DNA of 64,000 bases from Rhodospirillales bacterium (GTDB lineage: Bacteria; Pseudomonadota; Alphaproteobacteria; Acetobacterales; Acetobacteraceae). Shown here piece after piece: positions 43,928-53,110 of the stretch; position 1 is the first letter of the stretch, and each line of letters opens with the position of its first letter. The notes beneath the pieces are model-generated. The model searched no databases, was not told where the DNA came from, and saw only the letters and a program-made list of their open reading frames with translations. The stretch lies in NCBI GenBank assembly GCA_017304945.1, contig JAFKLG010000070.1, positions 28,831 to 92,830 on the forward strand, in the 5' to 3' direction. Both the position numbers and the translations under genes were made by a program.

Positions 43928-44434
43928 ATGGGGCTGAACCCAGAGTCTCCGCTCGCGCGGCTGATGGCCGCGCCGATGCGGGCGGGGACGGTGACGTGGA
44001 TCGGCGTGCGGCCCGCGCGCCGGGTACCGCTGCACGCGGTCGACAGCGTCGCCGCGGATCCTGACTCCGGGCTTGCGGGGGATCACGCCCGCAGCCGCGG
44101 GCAGCGGACCCGGCAGGTCACGCTGGTGCAGGCGGAACATCTGCCGGCGATCGCCTCGTATCTTTCGGTTCGCGACGTTGCTCCGGAGTCGCTGCGTCGA
44201 AACCTCGTGGTCAGCGGCATCAATCTGCTGGCGCTGGTGGGACGGCGGTTTCGCGTGGGTGACGCGGTGCTGGAGGGCACCGGCGCCTGCCATCCGTGCT
44301 CCCGCATGGAGGAGACGTTCGGTCCGGGTGGCTACAACGCGGTGCGCGGCCATGGCGGAATCACCGCGCGGATCGTCGGCGCCGGGCTGATCCGTGTCGG
44401 CGATGCGGTGATCGCGGACGACGGGGTGGCGTAG
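43928..44434 (+). CDS. MOSC-domain protein
   Basis: 168 residues from ATG 43928; a second in-frame ATG lies 16 codons later. It has the MOSC pattern: GTVTWIGVRPARRVPLHAVDSV at the start, GLAGDHARSRGQRTRQVTLVQAEHLPAIA, NLVVSGINLLALVGRRFRVGDAVLEGTGACHPCSRME, ending with GHGGITARIVGAGLIRVGD. The Cys in GACHPCSRM is the conserved sulfur/molybdenum-cofactor position. Such stand-alone MOSC proteins handle sulfur transfer or N-hydroxylated substrates with the molybdenum cofactor. It follows the crotonase by 25 bases. Confidence 0.85.
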   Translation: MGLNPESPLARLMAAPMRAGTVTWIGVRPARRVPLHAVDSVAADPDSGLAGDHARSRGQRTRQVTLVQAEHLPAIASYLSVRDVAPESLRRNLVVSGINLLALVGRRFRVGDAVLEGTGACHPCSRMEETFGPGGYNAVRGHGGITARIVGAGLIRVGDAVIADDGVA

Positions 44435-44488
44435 CGTTCGGCTGCCGCCCGGGTGTCCGGCGTCACGGTGGGCGCAGGCGGCCGCGGT

Positions 44489-44630
44489 CCCGTGTCATGG
44501 CCGCGACAAGCGCGGCCATGACACGGGAGGCAGAAGGCCGGTCATGACACGGGAGTACAGGGCCGGCCATGACGCGGGGGCACACGGGCGGCCATGGCAC
44601 GGGAGCGACGAGGCCCGGCCATGACACGGT
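44489..44630. repeat. Perfect 17-bp hairpin leading into a 25-27-bp tandem repeat
   Basis: At 44489-44527 two 17-base arms (CCCGTGTCATGGCCGCG and its exact complement) enclose a five-base loop. The right arm is also the first of five imperfect copies of a GGCCATGACACGGGAG core, whose ATG triplets stand at 44518, 44544, 44569, 44594 and 44621, a period of 25-27 bases. The block fills most of the gap between the convergent MOSC and DUF169 genes. The unit length and lack of unique spacers exclude a CRISPR array. Confidence 0.75.
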
Positions 44631-44640
44631 CGGTCTCCGG

Positions 44641-45453
44641 TCAGCTCTTGCCGGCGTAGCTCTTCGCCATCCCCTCGGCCGGTTCCGCTTGCGGGCCGAA
44701 CGGCATGATCGGATAGCGCAGGCCGGCCTTGGACAGGCCCTGCAGCCCGATCACCGCGCGTTGCAGGTCCGCCGGGGCGCACGCCATCAGCATCTCGTCG
44801 TCCGCCACGCCGCCATAGCGACGCTCCGCGAAGCACGGGATGGACAGGCTCACCTCCCGCGTCTTCAGCGCGTGGCCCCAGCTATCCGCGCAGGCGCTCT
44901 CACCCGTGATCGAGAAATCGTAGCGCCGGTAGTTCCGCCACTGCAGCCCGTTGATGAACAGGATCATCTGCGCCGGATTGCCGTAGAACAGGCACACGTC
45001 CGGCGGATCCAGCCGCGCGCTGCGCAACGGCGAGATTGCCAGCCCCGCATATTTCGGCTCCACCCGCGGCATCTGCGCCTGATGCGCCGCGGCCGCTTCC
45101 CGGTTCTCGAACCACACGCCCTCCATCTTGCGGCCCGAGGTGTAGATGTCGCCCGGACTGTCGAGCCCGATCACGCTCGAGCAGGAGGAGAAGGCCGGCA
45201 CGTTCTCGGTCGTGATGCCCAGCGTGAACCCGGCCATGCGCGACTGCGTCACGAGCTGGCAGGTGGAGAACGTCTTGCCGGCCGTCGGCCGCCGCAGGCC
45301 GGGCACCGCCTCCATCGCCGCCTTGTCCTCGAACAGCTTCATGCCGATCGGCAGGGTGCGGAGTTTCAGCAGGCGATCGAGCTGTGTCGCGAGTTCCGCG
45401 ATGGCCTTCGCGTCGAGCGCAGGGACTTCTGCCGCAATGGGGGCATCGTTCAT
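44641..45453 (-). CDS. DUF169-family protein
   Basis: 270 residues, soluble. The pattern LRTLPIGMKLFEDKAAMEAVPG near residue 35, then the Cys residues of TFSTCQLVTQSRMAGFTLGI and FSSCSSVIGLDSPGD, and later FYGNPAQMILFINGLQWRNYRR and CADSWGHALKTREVSLSIPCFAERRYGG are typical of the DUF169 (UPF0305-like archaeal/bacterial) family. Its function is unknown; the conserved cysteines suggest a metal or Fe-S cofactor. It is convergent with the MOSC gene and divergent from the MFS pseudogene. Confidence 0.78.
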   Translation of the reverse strand: MNDAPIAAEVPALDAKAIAELATQLDRLLKLRTLPIGMKLFEDKAAMEAVPGLRRPTAGKTFSTCQLVTQSRMAGFTLGITTENVPAFSSCSSVIGLDSPGDIYTSGRKMEGVWFENREAAAAHQAQMPRVEPKYAGLAISPLRSARLDPPDVCLFYGNPAQMILFINGLQWRNYRRYDFSITGESACADSWGHALKTREVSLSIPCFAERRYGGVADDEMLMACAPADLQRAVIGLQGLSKAGLRYPIMPFGPQAEPAEGMAKSYAGKS

Positions 45454-45647
45454 TGGGGATCTCCTTGGGACGCTTCCAGGCTTTCCGCCATCGTGCCACT
45501 ACTCGACGCAAACGCGAAGCGACGGGGGAAACGCATGGAACGTCGGATCGGGCCGCTCGCGCCCGGCAGCGGCTCGAGGCGCCGCCACACGGCCGGCGCC
45601 TGTCCCACGTGGATCCCGCCGCGCCGCGCCGGGGACACGTGCCGCAC

Positions 45648-47137
45648 GTGAACGACGCCGCGCTCCCGCCGCCGCATCTGCAGCCACGCCGCAGCCTGTT
45701 CCTGACGGTCGTGCCGCCAATCATCCTGCCGGTGTTCCTCTCGGCCGGGGACGGCACGGTGGTCGCCACCGCGCTGCCGGCCATCGCGGCCAGCTTCGGC
45801 GAGGTGGAGCTGCTGTCCTGGGTCGTCGTCGCCAACCTGATCGCCGGCACGGTCGCCGCGCCGGCCTATGGGCGGCTCGCGGATCTGTTCGGCCGCAAGC
45901 CGATGATGATCGTGGCGCTGCTGGTGTTCATGGCCGCCTCCGTCGTCTGCGCGCTGTCGCCGAATTTCTGGTGGCTGCTCGCCGGTCGCGTGCTGCAGGG
46001 CCTGGGCGGCGGCGGGCTGATGACGCTGGCCCAGGCGCTGATCGGGGAGCTGGTGCCGCCGCGGGAACGGGGGAGCTACCAGGGCTACCTCTCGGCCAAC
46101 ATCGTCGCCGGCACCACGATCGGGCCGGTGGCCGGCGGCTTCGTCACCCAGGTCTGGGGCTGGCACAGCGTGTTCCTGTGCTACCTGCCACTCGGCCTGA
46201 TCGCGATCCTGCTCGTCCTGCGCCTGCCGCCCACGGCGAAACGCACGGGCCGCGCCAGTTTCGACGTGTCGGGCATGCTGCTGCTGACCGGTTTCATCGT
46301 GCCCCTGCTGGTCGCCGTGACCCAGTTGCAGCGGCTCTCCGTGGACATGCTGCCGCGGCTCGTCCTGCTGCTTGCCATCGCGGCGGTCGTGCTGGCCGCG
46401 CTGGTCCGCCAGCAGCGCCGCGCGGCCTCTCCCCTGCTGCCGCTGCCGCTGCTGCGCGAGCCGTCCTTCTGGCGGGCCGACCTGATGGGCGCCTGTTCCG
46501 GCGCCTCGCTGGTCGCGATGATCACCTTCCTGCCGATCTACTTCCAGGTCGTGACCGGCGCCTCCCCGGCCGAGACCGGGATGCTGCTGATCCCGCTGAC
46601 CGGCGCCGTGAGCTTCGGCGCGGTCGTGACCGGCTGGCTGATCTCGCGCACTGGACGCACCGCGATCTTCCCGACCTTTGGGCTGATGGTGACCGGGCTG
46701 AGCCTGATCGGGCTCGCGCTGTGGGGCCCGTCGCTGAGCCGGACCGCGCTGTCCTGGGTGCTCGCGATCGGCGGGTTGTGCCAGGGCACCTCGATGATCA
46801 CGGCGCAGATCACCGCGCAGGCGGTGGGCGGCGCGCGTCACTGGGGGCCGCGGCGGCGTCCGTGCAGCTCTCCCGCTCGCTGGGATCCGCGTTCGGCACC
46901 GCGGCGGCGGGGGCGGTGCTGTTCGGCCTGCTGTCGGTGATGGACTCGGAGACCGCGACGCTGTTCCTGGACATGGTCAAGCGCGGCCCGTCGGTGCTGG
47001 CGGGCCTGCCGCCCGAACGCCAGATCCTGGTGCAAAACGAGATCGGCGATGCGTTCCGCGGCGTGTTCCTGCTGGTGGCGTGCTTCTCCGGCACGATCGT
47101 GTTCGCGGCTTCCACGCTGCCGCTGCGGCGGCTGTAG
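45648..47137 (+). pseudogene. DHA2-type MFS drug transporter split by a frameshift
   Basis: From a GTG at 45648, with GGGGA at 45631-45635, the frame encodes fourteen-helix transporter sequence (FLSAGDGTVVATALPAIAASF, GRLADLFGRKPMM, GRVLQGLGGGGLMTLAQALIGELVPPRERGSYQG) up to AQAVGGAR at about 46838. The expected continuation LGAAAASVQLSRSLGSAFG is found in the next frame from 46841 and runs to a stop at 47137. A single missing base near 46838-46842 explains this: two bases stand between CGT and CTG where three are expected. The rest has no stop, so the lesion is recent or a sequencing error. If intact it would be an EmrB/QacA-type exporter of about 496 residues. Confidence 0.82.
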
Positions 47138-47170
47138 CCGGTTGTTCGCTCGCGCGCTGACGAATTGTTT

Positions 47171-47217
47171 GATCGCGCGATTCACGGCTCCGGCGAATAC
47201 GCCTCCGCCGATCGCGC
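47171..47217. repeat. REP-like palindromic element, copy 3
   Basis: It matches the REP pair at 23617-23726: left arm GATCGCGCGATTCACGGC, right arm GCCTCCGCCGATCGCGC. Both outer arms have changed together (GCGTGAT to GCGCGAT, and ATCACGCG to ATCGCGC), which keeps the stem and argues for a structured element. It lies between the convergent MFS pseudogene and the alpha/beta hydrolase gene, almost touching the latter's stop. Confidence 0.75.
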
Positions 47218-47218
47218 T

Positions 47219-48112
47219 CTAGGCGCCGCGGTCGCGCAGGCGCAGCACCGCCTCGATCACCGGCCGGGGCGTCTCGCGCGGCAGGAAGTGCCCGGCGACC
47301 GGGACGACATGCCGTTCATAGGCCCCGGTGAAGTGGCGTGCCGCGTGCTCCGATTGCGCCGCCGGGCCGACCCCGTCCGCCGCGCCATGCAACACGATGC
47401 TGGGCGCGGCGATCGCGGGCTGTGCGGCCAGCCGCGCCTCCAGCGCGTCCAACGCCGGATCGCCGGGCGCCTGCCGGTAGCGGTGGCGATACGACTGGAT
47501 CGTGACGTCGACGAAATCCGGGTTGTCGAAGCTCGCCGCGGTGGCGTCGAAGGTCGCGTCGTCGAAGCCCCAGTTCGGCGACCAGAGCTGCCATAGCAGG
47601 CGGCACAGCTCGCGCCGGTTCTGCTGCAGGCCGGCGCGTCCGCGCTCCGTGTGGAAATACCACTGGTACCAGTAGCGGTGTTCCTGCGCGGGATCGGCGG
47701 GGCGGTGCGAGGCCGGGATATTCTGGATGTTGTACCCGGTAATCGAGACCAGCGCGCGGGTCCGCTCCGGCCAGAGCGCGGTGCTGACGCAGGCGGCGCG
47801 ACCGCCCCAATCGTAGCCGACCAGGATCGCCGGCGGCAGCGCGAGCACGCTCATGAAGTCGTGCAGGTCGGCCCCGAGCGCGGCCTGTTGGCCGGAGCGG
47901 GGGGTGGCGGGGTCGAGGAAACGTGTGGGGCCGAAGCCGCGCAGCCACGGCACCAGCACGCGGCAGCCCGCCTCGGCCAAGGCCGGCGCGACCGCGTCCC
48001 AATCGTGCACGTCCGAGGGCCAGCCATGCAGCAGGATCACCGGCACGCCATCCGGCGGCCCGGACTCGAGATAGGCGATCTCCAGCGCGTGGGTGCGGAT
48101 GGTCTTGTGCAT
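47219..48112 (-). CDS. Alpha/beta hydrolase, epoxide-hydrolase/dehalogenase type
   Basis: 297 residues. Oxyanion motif HGWPSDVHDWD, nucleophile Asp in the elbow VGYDWGGRAA (Asp rather than Ser, as in epoxide hydrolases and haloalkane or fluoroacetate dehalogenases), and the catalytic His in PVAGHFLPRETP at the end. The cap region carries Trp/Tyr residues (HRYWYQWYFHTERGRAG), fitting an epoxide hydrolase or haloacetate dehalogenase. The substrate is unknown. It begins nine bases after the pdeM stop on the same strand and so may be co-transcribed with the DNA-repair genes. Confidence 0.82.
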   Translation of the reverse strand: MHKTIRTHALEIAYLESGPPDGVPVILLHGWPSDVHDWDAVAPALAEAGCRVLVPWLRGFGPTRFLDPATPRSGQQAALGADLHDFMSVLALPPAILVGYDWGGRAACVSTALWPERTRALVSITGYNIQNIPASHRPADPAQEHRYWYQWYFHTERGRAGLQQNRRELCRLLWQLWSPNWGFDDATFDATAASFDNPDFVDVTIQSYRHRYRQAPGDPALDALEARLAAQPAIAAPSIVLHGAADGVGPAAQSEHAARHFTGAYERHVVPVAGHFLPRETPRPVIEAVLRLRDRGA

Positions 48113-48121
48113 GGCAGCGCC

Positions 48122-48805
48122 TCAGGACGTGGCGGCGAGAGCCGCCAGAGTGAAGCTGAACAGCCGGTCCTTGCCCAGCAGGAAGACGCGCCCGCCGCGG
48201 GGGAACAGGCGGGCGATCGCGCGATCGCGCACGTCGAGCCCGCCGGTATAGGCGCCGAAGGCCGGCATCATCACCCGGCGGTCGCCGACCACGAAACACG
48301 GGCGGCAGACCGATCCGCCGCGCGCCGGCACCGCCGCCTTGGGGTGATGATGGCCGACCACTTCCCCGGGATCGGCCGCCGCGATCGCCTGGTGGCGGAA
48401 GACCAGCGGCGTGGTGACGAATTCCTCCACCCACTCGCCGCCCACGCCGGCAGGCGGCGTGGGGTCGTGGTTGCCCTGCACCCAGATGAAGCGATGCGCC
48501 TCGGTCATCGCGTTCAACCGCCGGAGTTCCGCGTGCGGCAGTCGTGCGGCGCCCTGTGCGTCATGGAAGGAATCGCCCAGCGTCACGACGGTGCGTGGCT
48601 GCCAGCGACGCAGCAGGTGGGCGAGCCGGTCCAGCGTCGCCTGCGTGTCCCAGGGCGGCAGCAGCATGCCCCGCCGCGCGAAGGCGGTGCCCTTCTCCAG
48701 ATGCAGGTCGGAGACGACGAGCAGGCCGGTCGCCGGCCAGAACAGGGCGCCGGCAGGGTCGAGCATCAGGCGCTCGCCGGCGAAGTGGATGGGCGCGGGG
48801 GTCAT
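48122..48805 (-). CDS. pdeM: Ligase-associated metallophosphoesterase PdeM
   Basis: 227 residues from ATG 48805. Calcineurin-type motifs in order: VVSDLHLEKGTAFARRG, TLGDSFHDAQGA, WVQGNHDP, VVGHHHPKA. These are the features of PdeM, the endonuclease found next to the Lhr-type ligase-associated helicase and usually an ATP-dependent DNA ligase and an exonuclease. Here the helicase is two genes upstream on the same strand; no ligase or exonuclease gene is in view. The ribosome-binding site is poor. Confidence 0.87.
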   Translation of the reverse strand: MTPAPIHFAGERLMLDPAGALFWPATGLLVVSDLHLEKGTAFARRGMLLPPWDTQATLDRLAHLLRRWQPRTVVTLGDSFHDAQGAARLPHAELRRLNAMTEAHRFIWVQGNHDPTPPAGVGGEWVEEFVTTPLVFRHQAIAAADPGEVVGHHHPKAAVPARGGSVCRPCFVVGDRRVMMPAFGAYTGGLDVRDRAIARLFPRGGRVFLLGKDRLFSFTLAALAATS

Positions 48806-48891
48806 GGGGAGGCTATAGAACGGCGGACCGTGTCGGGGAACAGCCAGCGAACAGATCCTCGCCACGCGGGCCGGCGCGGCGTGCGGGACGC

Positions 48892-49263
48892 CTAGTCGAG
48901 CCACCGGAATCGCTCGAGGTCGAACCGGTTCCTGTCGTCGAATTCGATGCCTTCCTGCTCCAGCAATTCCTGCTGAATGCGGTCGCTGCCGTTGCGCGAC
49001 AGCGTGTAGGACACCTCCCCTCTGGCATTGACCACACGGTGCCAGGGCACGTCGCTGCTCGGATCGAGGCGCTGGAGCACCTGGCCGACGAGCCGGGCGC
49101 GTCGCGGCAGGCCGGCCATCGCGGCGACCTGGCCATAGGTGGCCACCCAGCCCTTCGGGATGCGGCGGATCACCGCGCAAATCGCCGCCTCGGCCGTATC
49201 GCCCTGCGGCACGGCGGCCCGGATCGGCCGGGACTTCGGTGCAGGTTTGCGCCGCATGGCCAT
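48892..49263 (-). CDS. Alkyltransferase-like protein (ATL, MGMT family)
   Basis: 123 residues with the DNA-binding half of O6-alkylguanine alkyltransferase: ICAVIRRIPKGWVATYGQVAAMAGLPRRARLVGQVL. The active-site PCHRV is PWHRV here, with Trp replacing the acceptor Cys, as in ATL proteins. These bind O6-alkylguanine without repairing it and hand it to nucleotide excision repair. Its start is one base from the helicase stop, so the two are translationally coupled; pdeM follows after 86 bases. The C-terminal extension with GIEFDDRNRFDLERFRW is usual for short ATLs. Confidence 0.88.
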   Translation of the reverse strand: MAMRRKPAPKSRPIRAAVPQGDTAEAAICAVIRRIPKGWVATYGQVAAMAGLPRRARLVGQVLQRLDPSSDVPWHRVVNARGEVSYTLSRNGSDRIQQELLEQEGIEFDDRNRFDLERFRWLD

Positions 49264-49264
49264 C

Positions 49265-51805
49265 CTAGAACCGAAGCACCCCTTGGGTGTCCTTCCGCCG
49301 CGCGATGTTCTTGCGGTGGATCGTCTTCACGCCTGACCGGTCCGGCGTGCCGCGATGCGGCGGTTCGGCCTCGCCCGTCGCTTCGGCGATGCTCGCCTCC
49401 GCCTCGGCCAGCAGCTTCTCCTCGTCCTCGCCCGCCCGCACGCTCTCCCGCCCGATCTCCAGCAGCACGGGCACGGCCAGCGGGGAGACGCGCGACAGCG
49501 CCATGTGCACGATCCGGCCCTTCACACGCCCGAGCATGCCGGCGATGCGGCCGACGTCGATCAGGCCGCCGGCGGCGTCGGCACGGGTCGCGCGCAACAG
49601 GATGTGGTCGGGCTGGTGGCGGCGCAGCACGTCGTAGATCAGGTCCGAGTTCACGGTGACCTGGCGCCGCGTCTTTTCCGCCCCGGGATGATGCCGCTCG
49701 ATCAGCCCGGCGATCACCGCCACGTTGCGAAACGTGCGCTTCAGCATGGAGCTTTCGGCCAGCCAGTCTTCCAGGTCGTCGCCCAGCATGTCCTGATCGA
49801 ACAGCGCCGCGATGTCGGTCGGCTGGTGCGCCGACCACACGCCCAGCACGTAGTCGGTGGCGACGAAGCCCAGCGGGGCGATGCCGGCGCGCTGCATGCG
49901 GCGGGTCAGCAGCATGCCGAGCGTCTGGTGCGCGTTCCGGCCCTCGAAGCAATAGGCGACCATGTACCAGCGGTCGCCGCGCGGGAACGTCTCCACCAGC
50001 AGGTCGCTGCGGCCCGGCATCCGTGACGCTTTCCCTTGCAGGCGCAACCACTCCTGCACCGGTTCGGGGAACAGGTCCCAGCGCCGCGGATCCTGCAGCA
50101 GCGCGCGCACGCGGTCCGCGAGATTGGTGGTGAGCGGCAGCCGCCCGCCCTCATAGGCGGGCACCATCGGCTCGCCGCTGCCGCCTTCGGCGCATTCCAC
50201 CGCGGTCTCGTGCAGCCGCAGGAACGTCAGCAGCCGGCCGGCGAACATGAACGTGTCGCCGGGCCGCAGCAGGTTGACGAAATACTCCTCGATCTCGCCC
50301 AGCACCGGGCCGAATCGCTTCTTGCCGACCAGCCGCACCTTCAGCAGCGGCGCCTCCACGATCGTGCCGATGTTCATCCGGTGCTGCGCGGCGATCCGCG
50401 CGCTGCGCACGTGCAGGCGCCCCTCGCTGTCGCGGAACAGCTTGCGCCAGCGTTCGTAGGCGGCGAGCGCGTAGCCGCCATCCTCGACGAAGCGCAGCAC
50501 GTCGTCGAAATCCTGCCGGGACAGGGCGGCGTAGGGCGCCGCGCGGGTCACCTCGGCATAGACCTCGTCCGGATGGAACGGCGCGCTGCAGGCCAGCCCC
50601 AGCAGATGCTGCGCCAGCACGTCCAGCCCGCCCGGTCGTGGCGGGTCGCCGTCCAGTTCGCGCGCGGCCACGCCCAGCATGGCGGCTTCGCATTCCAGCA
50701 CCTCGAACCGGTTGGCCGGCACCAGGATCGCGCGCGAGGCCTCGTCCATCCGATGGTTGGCGCGGCCGACGCGCTGCAACAGGCGTGAGATACCCTTGGG
50801 TGCGCCCACCTGGATCACCTGGTCCACTCCGCCCCAGTCGATCCCGAGATCCAGCGAGGAGGTCGCGACCACCGCGCGCAGCTTGCCCTCCGCCATTGCC
50901 GCTTCCACGCGGCGGCGCTGCTCCACCTCGAGCGAGCCATGATGCAGCGCGATCGGCAGCGTGGTCTCGTTCAGCTTCCACAGCGCCTGGAACATCAGCT
51001 CCGCCTGGGCGCGGGTGTTGACGAACACGATCGTCAGGCCGGCGTCGCGGATGCGCGCCATCACCTCGGGCGCGGCTTCCAGCCCCATATGGCCGGACCA
51101 GGACAGGCGGCCGGCAGGCAGCGTCATGGACAAGTCGGGCGGGGCGCCGTCCCGCACCTCGATCCTTCGGTCCGCGCCCACATAGGCGGCGATCGCGTCC
51201 GGATGCGCGACGGTCGCCGACAGCCCGACCCGGCGCAGCCCCGGCGCGAGCGTCTGCAGCCGCGCGACTCCGAGCGCCAGCTGGTCGCCGCGCTTGGTGC
51301 CGGCGAGCGCGTGGACCTCGTCCATCACCACGCAGTTCAGGGAGCGGAAGAACACCGGCGCGTCCGGCAGCGACAGCAGCACGGCCAGGCTCTCGGGTGT
51401 CGTCAGCAGCAGGTTCGGCGGCGCCTGCTTCTGGCGCGCGCGGCGGTTGGCGGGGGTGTCGCCGGTGCGCGTCTCGATGCTGACGGGCAGGTCCATCTCG
51501 GTGACCGGCCGCATCAGGTTGCGTGCGATGTCGGTGGCGAGCGCCTTCAGCGGGCTGAGATACAGCGTGTGCAACCCCTCCCGCGGCGCCCCCGCCAAGT
51601 CGACCAGGCTCGGGAGGAACCCGGCCAGCGTCTTGCCGCCGCCGGTCGGTGCGATCAGCAGCGCGCTTTCGCCCGCCTCGGCCGCCTGCAGCATCGCGAG
51701 CTGGTGCGACCGCGGCGCCCAGCCCTGGCGCGCGAACCAGCCGGCAAAGGGTTCCGGGAATGTTCCGTCCACCGCGGCAGATAAGCATGCGCCGTTTCGC
51801 GGCAC
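49265..51805 (-). CDS. Ligase-associated DEXH-box helicase (Lhr-core type)
   Basis: 846 residues from a GTG at 51805. Superfamily 2 helicase motifs in order: Q-like SHQLAM, Walker A APTGGGKTLAGFLPS (motif I), LSPLKALATD (Ia), TTPESLAVLL, DEVH (VVMDEVHAL, motif II), GLSATVAHP (III), VFVNTRAQAELMFQAL (IV), VATSSLDLGIDWGGVDQVIQ (V) and LLQRVGRANHR (VI). A winged-helix and Lhr-core C-terminal region follow (about 420-800). It is an ATP-dependent 3'-5' DNA translocase of the Lhr-core class linked to DNA repair. It heads the operon with the ATL and pdeM genes. Confidence 0.92.
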   Translation of the reverse strand: MPRNGACLSAAVDGTFPEPFAGWFARQGWAPRSHQLAMLQAAEAGESALLIAPTGGGKTLAGFLPSLVDLAGAPREGLHTLYLSPLKALATDIARNLMRPVTEMDLPVSIETRTGDTPANRRARQKQAPPNLLLTTPESLAVLLSLPDAPVFFRSLNCVVMDEVHALAGTKRGDQLALGVARLQTLAPGLRRVGLSATVAHPDAIAAYVGADRRIEVRDGAPPDLSMTLPAGRLSWSGHMGLEAAPEVMARIRDAGLTIVFVNTRAQAELMFQALWKLNETTLPIALHHGSLEVEQRRRVEAAMAEGKLRAVVATSSLDLGIDWGGVDQVIQVGAPKGISRLLQRVGRANHRMDEASRAILVPANRFEVLECEAAMLGVAARELDGDPPRPGGLDVLAQHLLGLACSAPFHPDEVYAEVTRAAPYAALSRQDFDDVLRFVEDGGYALAAYERWRKLFRDSEGRLHVRSARIAAQHRMNIGTIVEAPLLKVRLVGKKRFGPVLGEIEEYFVNLLRPGDTFMFAGRLLTFLRLHETAVECAEGGSGEPMVPAYEGGRLPLTTNLADRVRALLQDPRRWDLFPEPVQEWLRLQGKASRMPGRSDLLVETFPRGDRWYMVAYCFEGRNAHQTLGMLLTRRMQRAGIAPLGFVATDYVLGVWSAHQPTDIAALFDQDMLGDDLEDWLAESSMLKRTFRNVAVIAGLIERHHPGAEKTRRQVTVNSDLIYDVLRRHQPDHILLRATRADAAGGLIDVGRIAGMLGRVKGRIVHMALSRVSPLAVPVLLEIGRESVRAGEDEEKLLAEAEASIAEATGEAEPPHRGTPDRSGVKTIHRKNIARRKDTQGVLRF

Positions 51806-52006
51806 CAGACGGGTTGCGGGCGGCAGGGTCGGGGGTCCGCCCTGTGCTGCGTCGCTCGGTCAGGACACAAGGCCGTTACGTCCCCGGAGTCTGTTCGAGC
51901 TGTGATCGAGGCTTTGATCTGGATCAAAACGACCGATTGGTGGTGCCGACAAGGTGGCGCGCGCCGGCGCACCAGGGCCGCGCGCCATCCGCCACGAGGC
52001 TTCAGC

Positions 52007-53050
52007 ATGGACATCACGAGCACGATTCACATCCCATTCCCGGACGCGCTATGGGCGCGCATCACCGACACGCCCTTTGCCGTGTTCACCGATCCCGATC
52101 GGCTGGGCCTGCTGCTGGTCTGGGTGACGGTCGCCTTCGCCGCGGGCGTGACCTGGTGGCAGGCCGGACGTCCCCGGAACTTCCTGCGGCACTGCCTGCC
52201 GCCGGGCACGCTCTCTCACCCCTCGGCGCGCGCCGACGTGCTGTTCTGGCTGTCCCGCCGCGTGTTCATGCCGCTGCTGGTCATTCCGCTGGGCCTGTCC
52301 ACCGTCGCGGCGGGATATGCCGCCCATTCGCTGCTGGCGCTGGTGTTCGGACCATCGCACCACACCGAACCGGCGAGCGTTCCGCTGCTGTGCGCGTTCA
52401 CGCTGTCGATGGTGATCGCCTACGACCTTTCCTATTACATCTATCATTATCTCTGCCATCGGGTGCCCCTGTTGTGGGAACTGCACAAGGTGCATCACTC
52501 CGCCGAGGTCATGGTCGGCGTCACCAAGGACCGCGTGCATCCGCTGGATGAGATCCTGAACCGCTGGTGGAACGGGCTGATCCCCGGCGTCACCTACGGC
52601 GTGTGGCTGTTCTTCGCGCTCGATCCCGTCGAACTCACGGTGTTCGGGCTCAGTGCTTACATGCTGCGCGCGTTGCTGATGATGGACGTGGTGCGGCACA
52701 CGCACCTGGAGATGTCTTACGGTCCCTGGCTCAACCGCGTGTTCCTGTGTCCGTACTACCACCAGCTTCATCACAGCAATCAGCCACGTCATTACAATCG
52801 CAACTATGGGCTGCTGCTGTCGGTGTGGGACCGCATGTTCGGCACGCTGGCCGAACCGCAACCGGGCGAGCATTTCACCTTCGGACTCGGCGGTGGCGAG
52901 GACGCCGAATACCAGTCGCTCGCGCGCCTGCATGTCGTTCCCCTGCAGAAGATGTGGCGACTGAGCCGCGACTGGTTGCGGGACAGCAGTCCGATCCGGA
53001 CGCGGCGGCACTCCGCGCCGCCCGGGCTCCTGCCGAGAGAGCAGCCCTGA
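52007..53050 (+). CDS. Sterol desaturase/fatty-acid hydroxylase family membrane protein
   Basis: 347 residues from ATG 52007 with GAGG upstream (an earlier ATG at 51902 is not supported). Several hydrophobic helices flank the histidine clusters that bind the di-iron centre: YHYLCHRVPLLWELHKVHHSAE, HTHLEM, and YYHQLHHSNQPRHYNRNYG. It would hydroxylate or desaturate a lipid chain or ring at the inner membrane using O2 and electrons from a partner. A flavoprotein gene follows 60 bases downstream and could be related. The substrate is unknown. Confidence 0.87.
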   Translation: MDITSTIHIPFPDALWARITDTPFAVFTDPDRLGLLLVWVTVAFAAGVTWWQAGRPRNFLRHCLPPGTLSHPSARADVLFWLSRRVFMPLLVIPLGLSTVAAGYAAHSLLALVFGPSHHTEPASVPLLCAFTLSMVIAYDLSYYIYHYLCHRVPLLWELHKVHHSAEVMVGVTKDRVHPLDEILNRWWNGLIPGVTYGVWLFFALDPVELTVFGLSAYMLRALLMMDVVRHTHLEMSYGPWLNRVFLCPYYHQLHHSNQPRHYNRNYGLLLSVWDRMFGTLAEPQPGEHFTFGLGGGEDAEYQSLARLHVVPLQKMWRLSRDWLRDSSPIRTRRHSAPPGLLPREQP

Positions 53051-53110
53051 GCCGACCGTAAGCCGGCTGCCCGCCGGCCATCCATACTCGTCATCGCATT
53101 GGAGACGACC

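Noticed and set aside
44489..44630. Possible CRISPR array
   Set aside because: The units are imperfect, the period is only 25-27 bases, there are no unique spacers, no cas genes are near, and the first unit is part of a perfect hairpin.
44495..44836. 113-aa open frame on the minus strand
   Set aside because: Its C-terminal part is translated from the tandem repeat and the rest is antisense-frame sequence of the DUF169 gene.
46836..46845. Programmed ribosomal frameshift in the MFS gene
   Set aside because: No slippery heptamer or downstream structure of a known type is evident, and this transporter family is not known to use frameshifting; a lost base is simpler.
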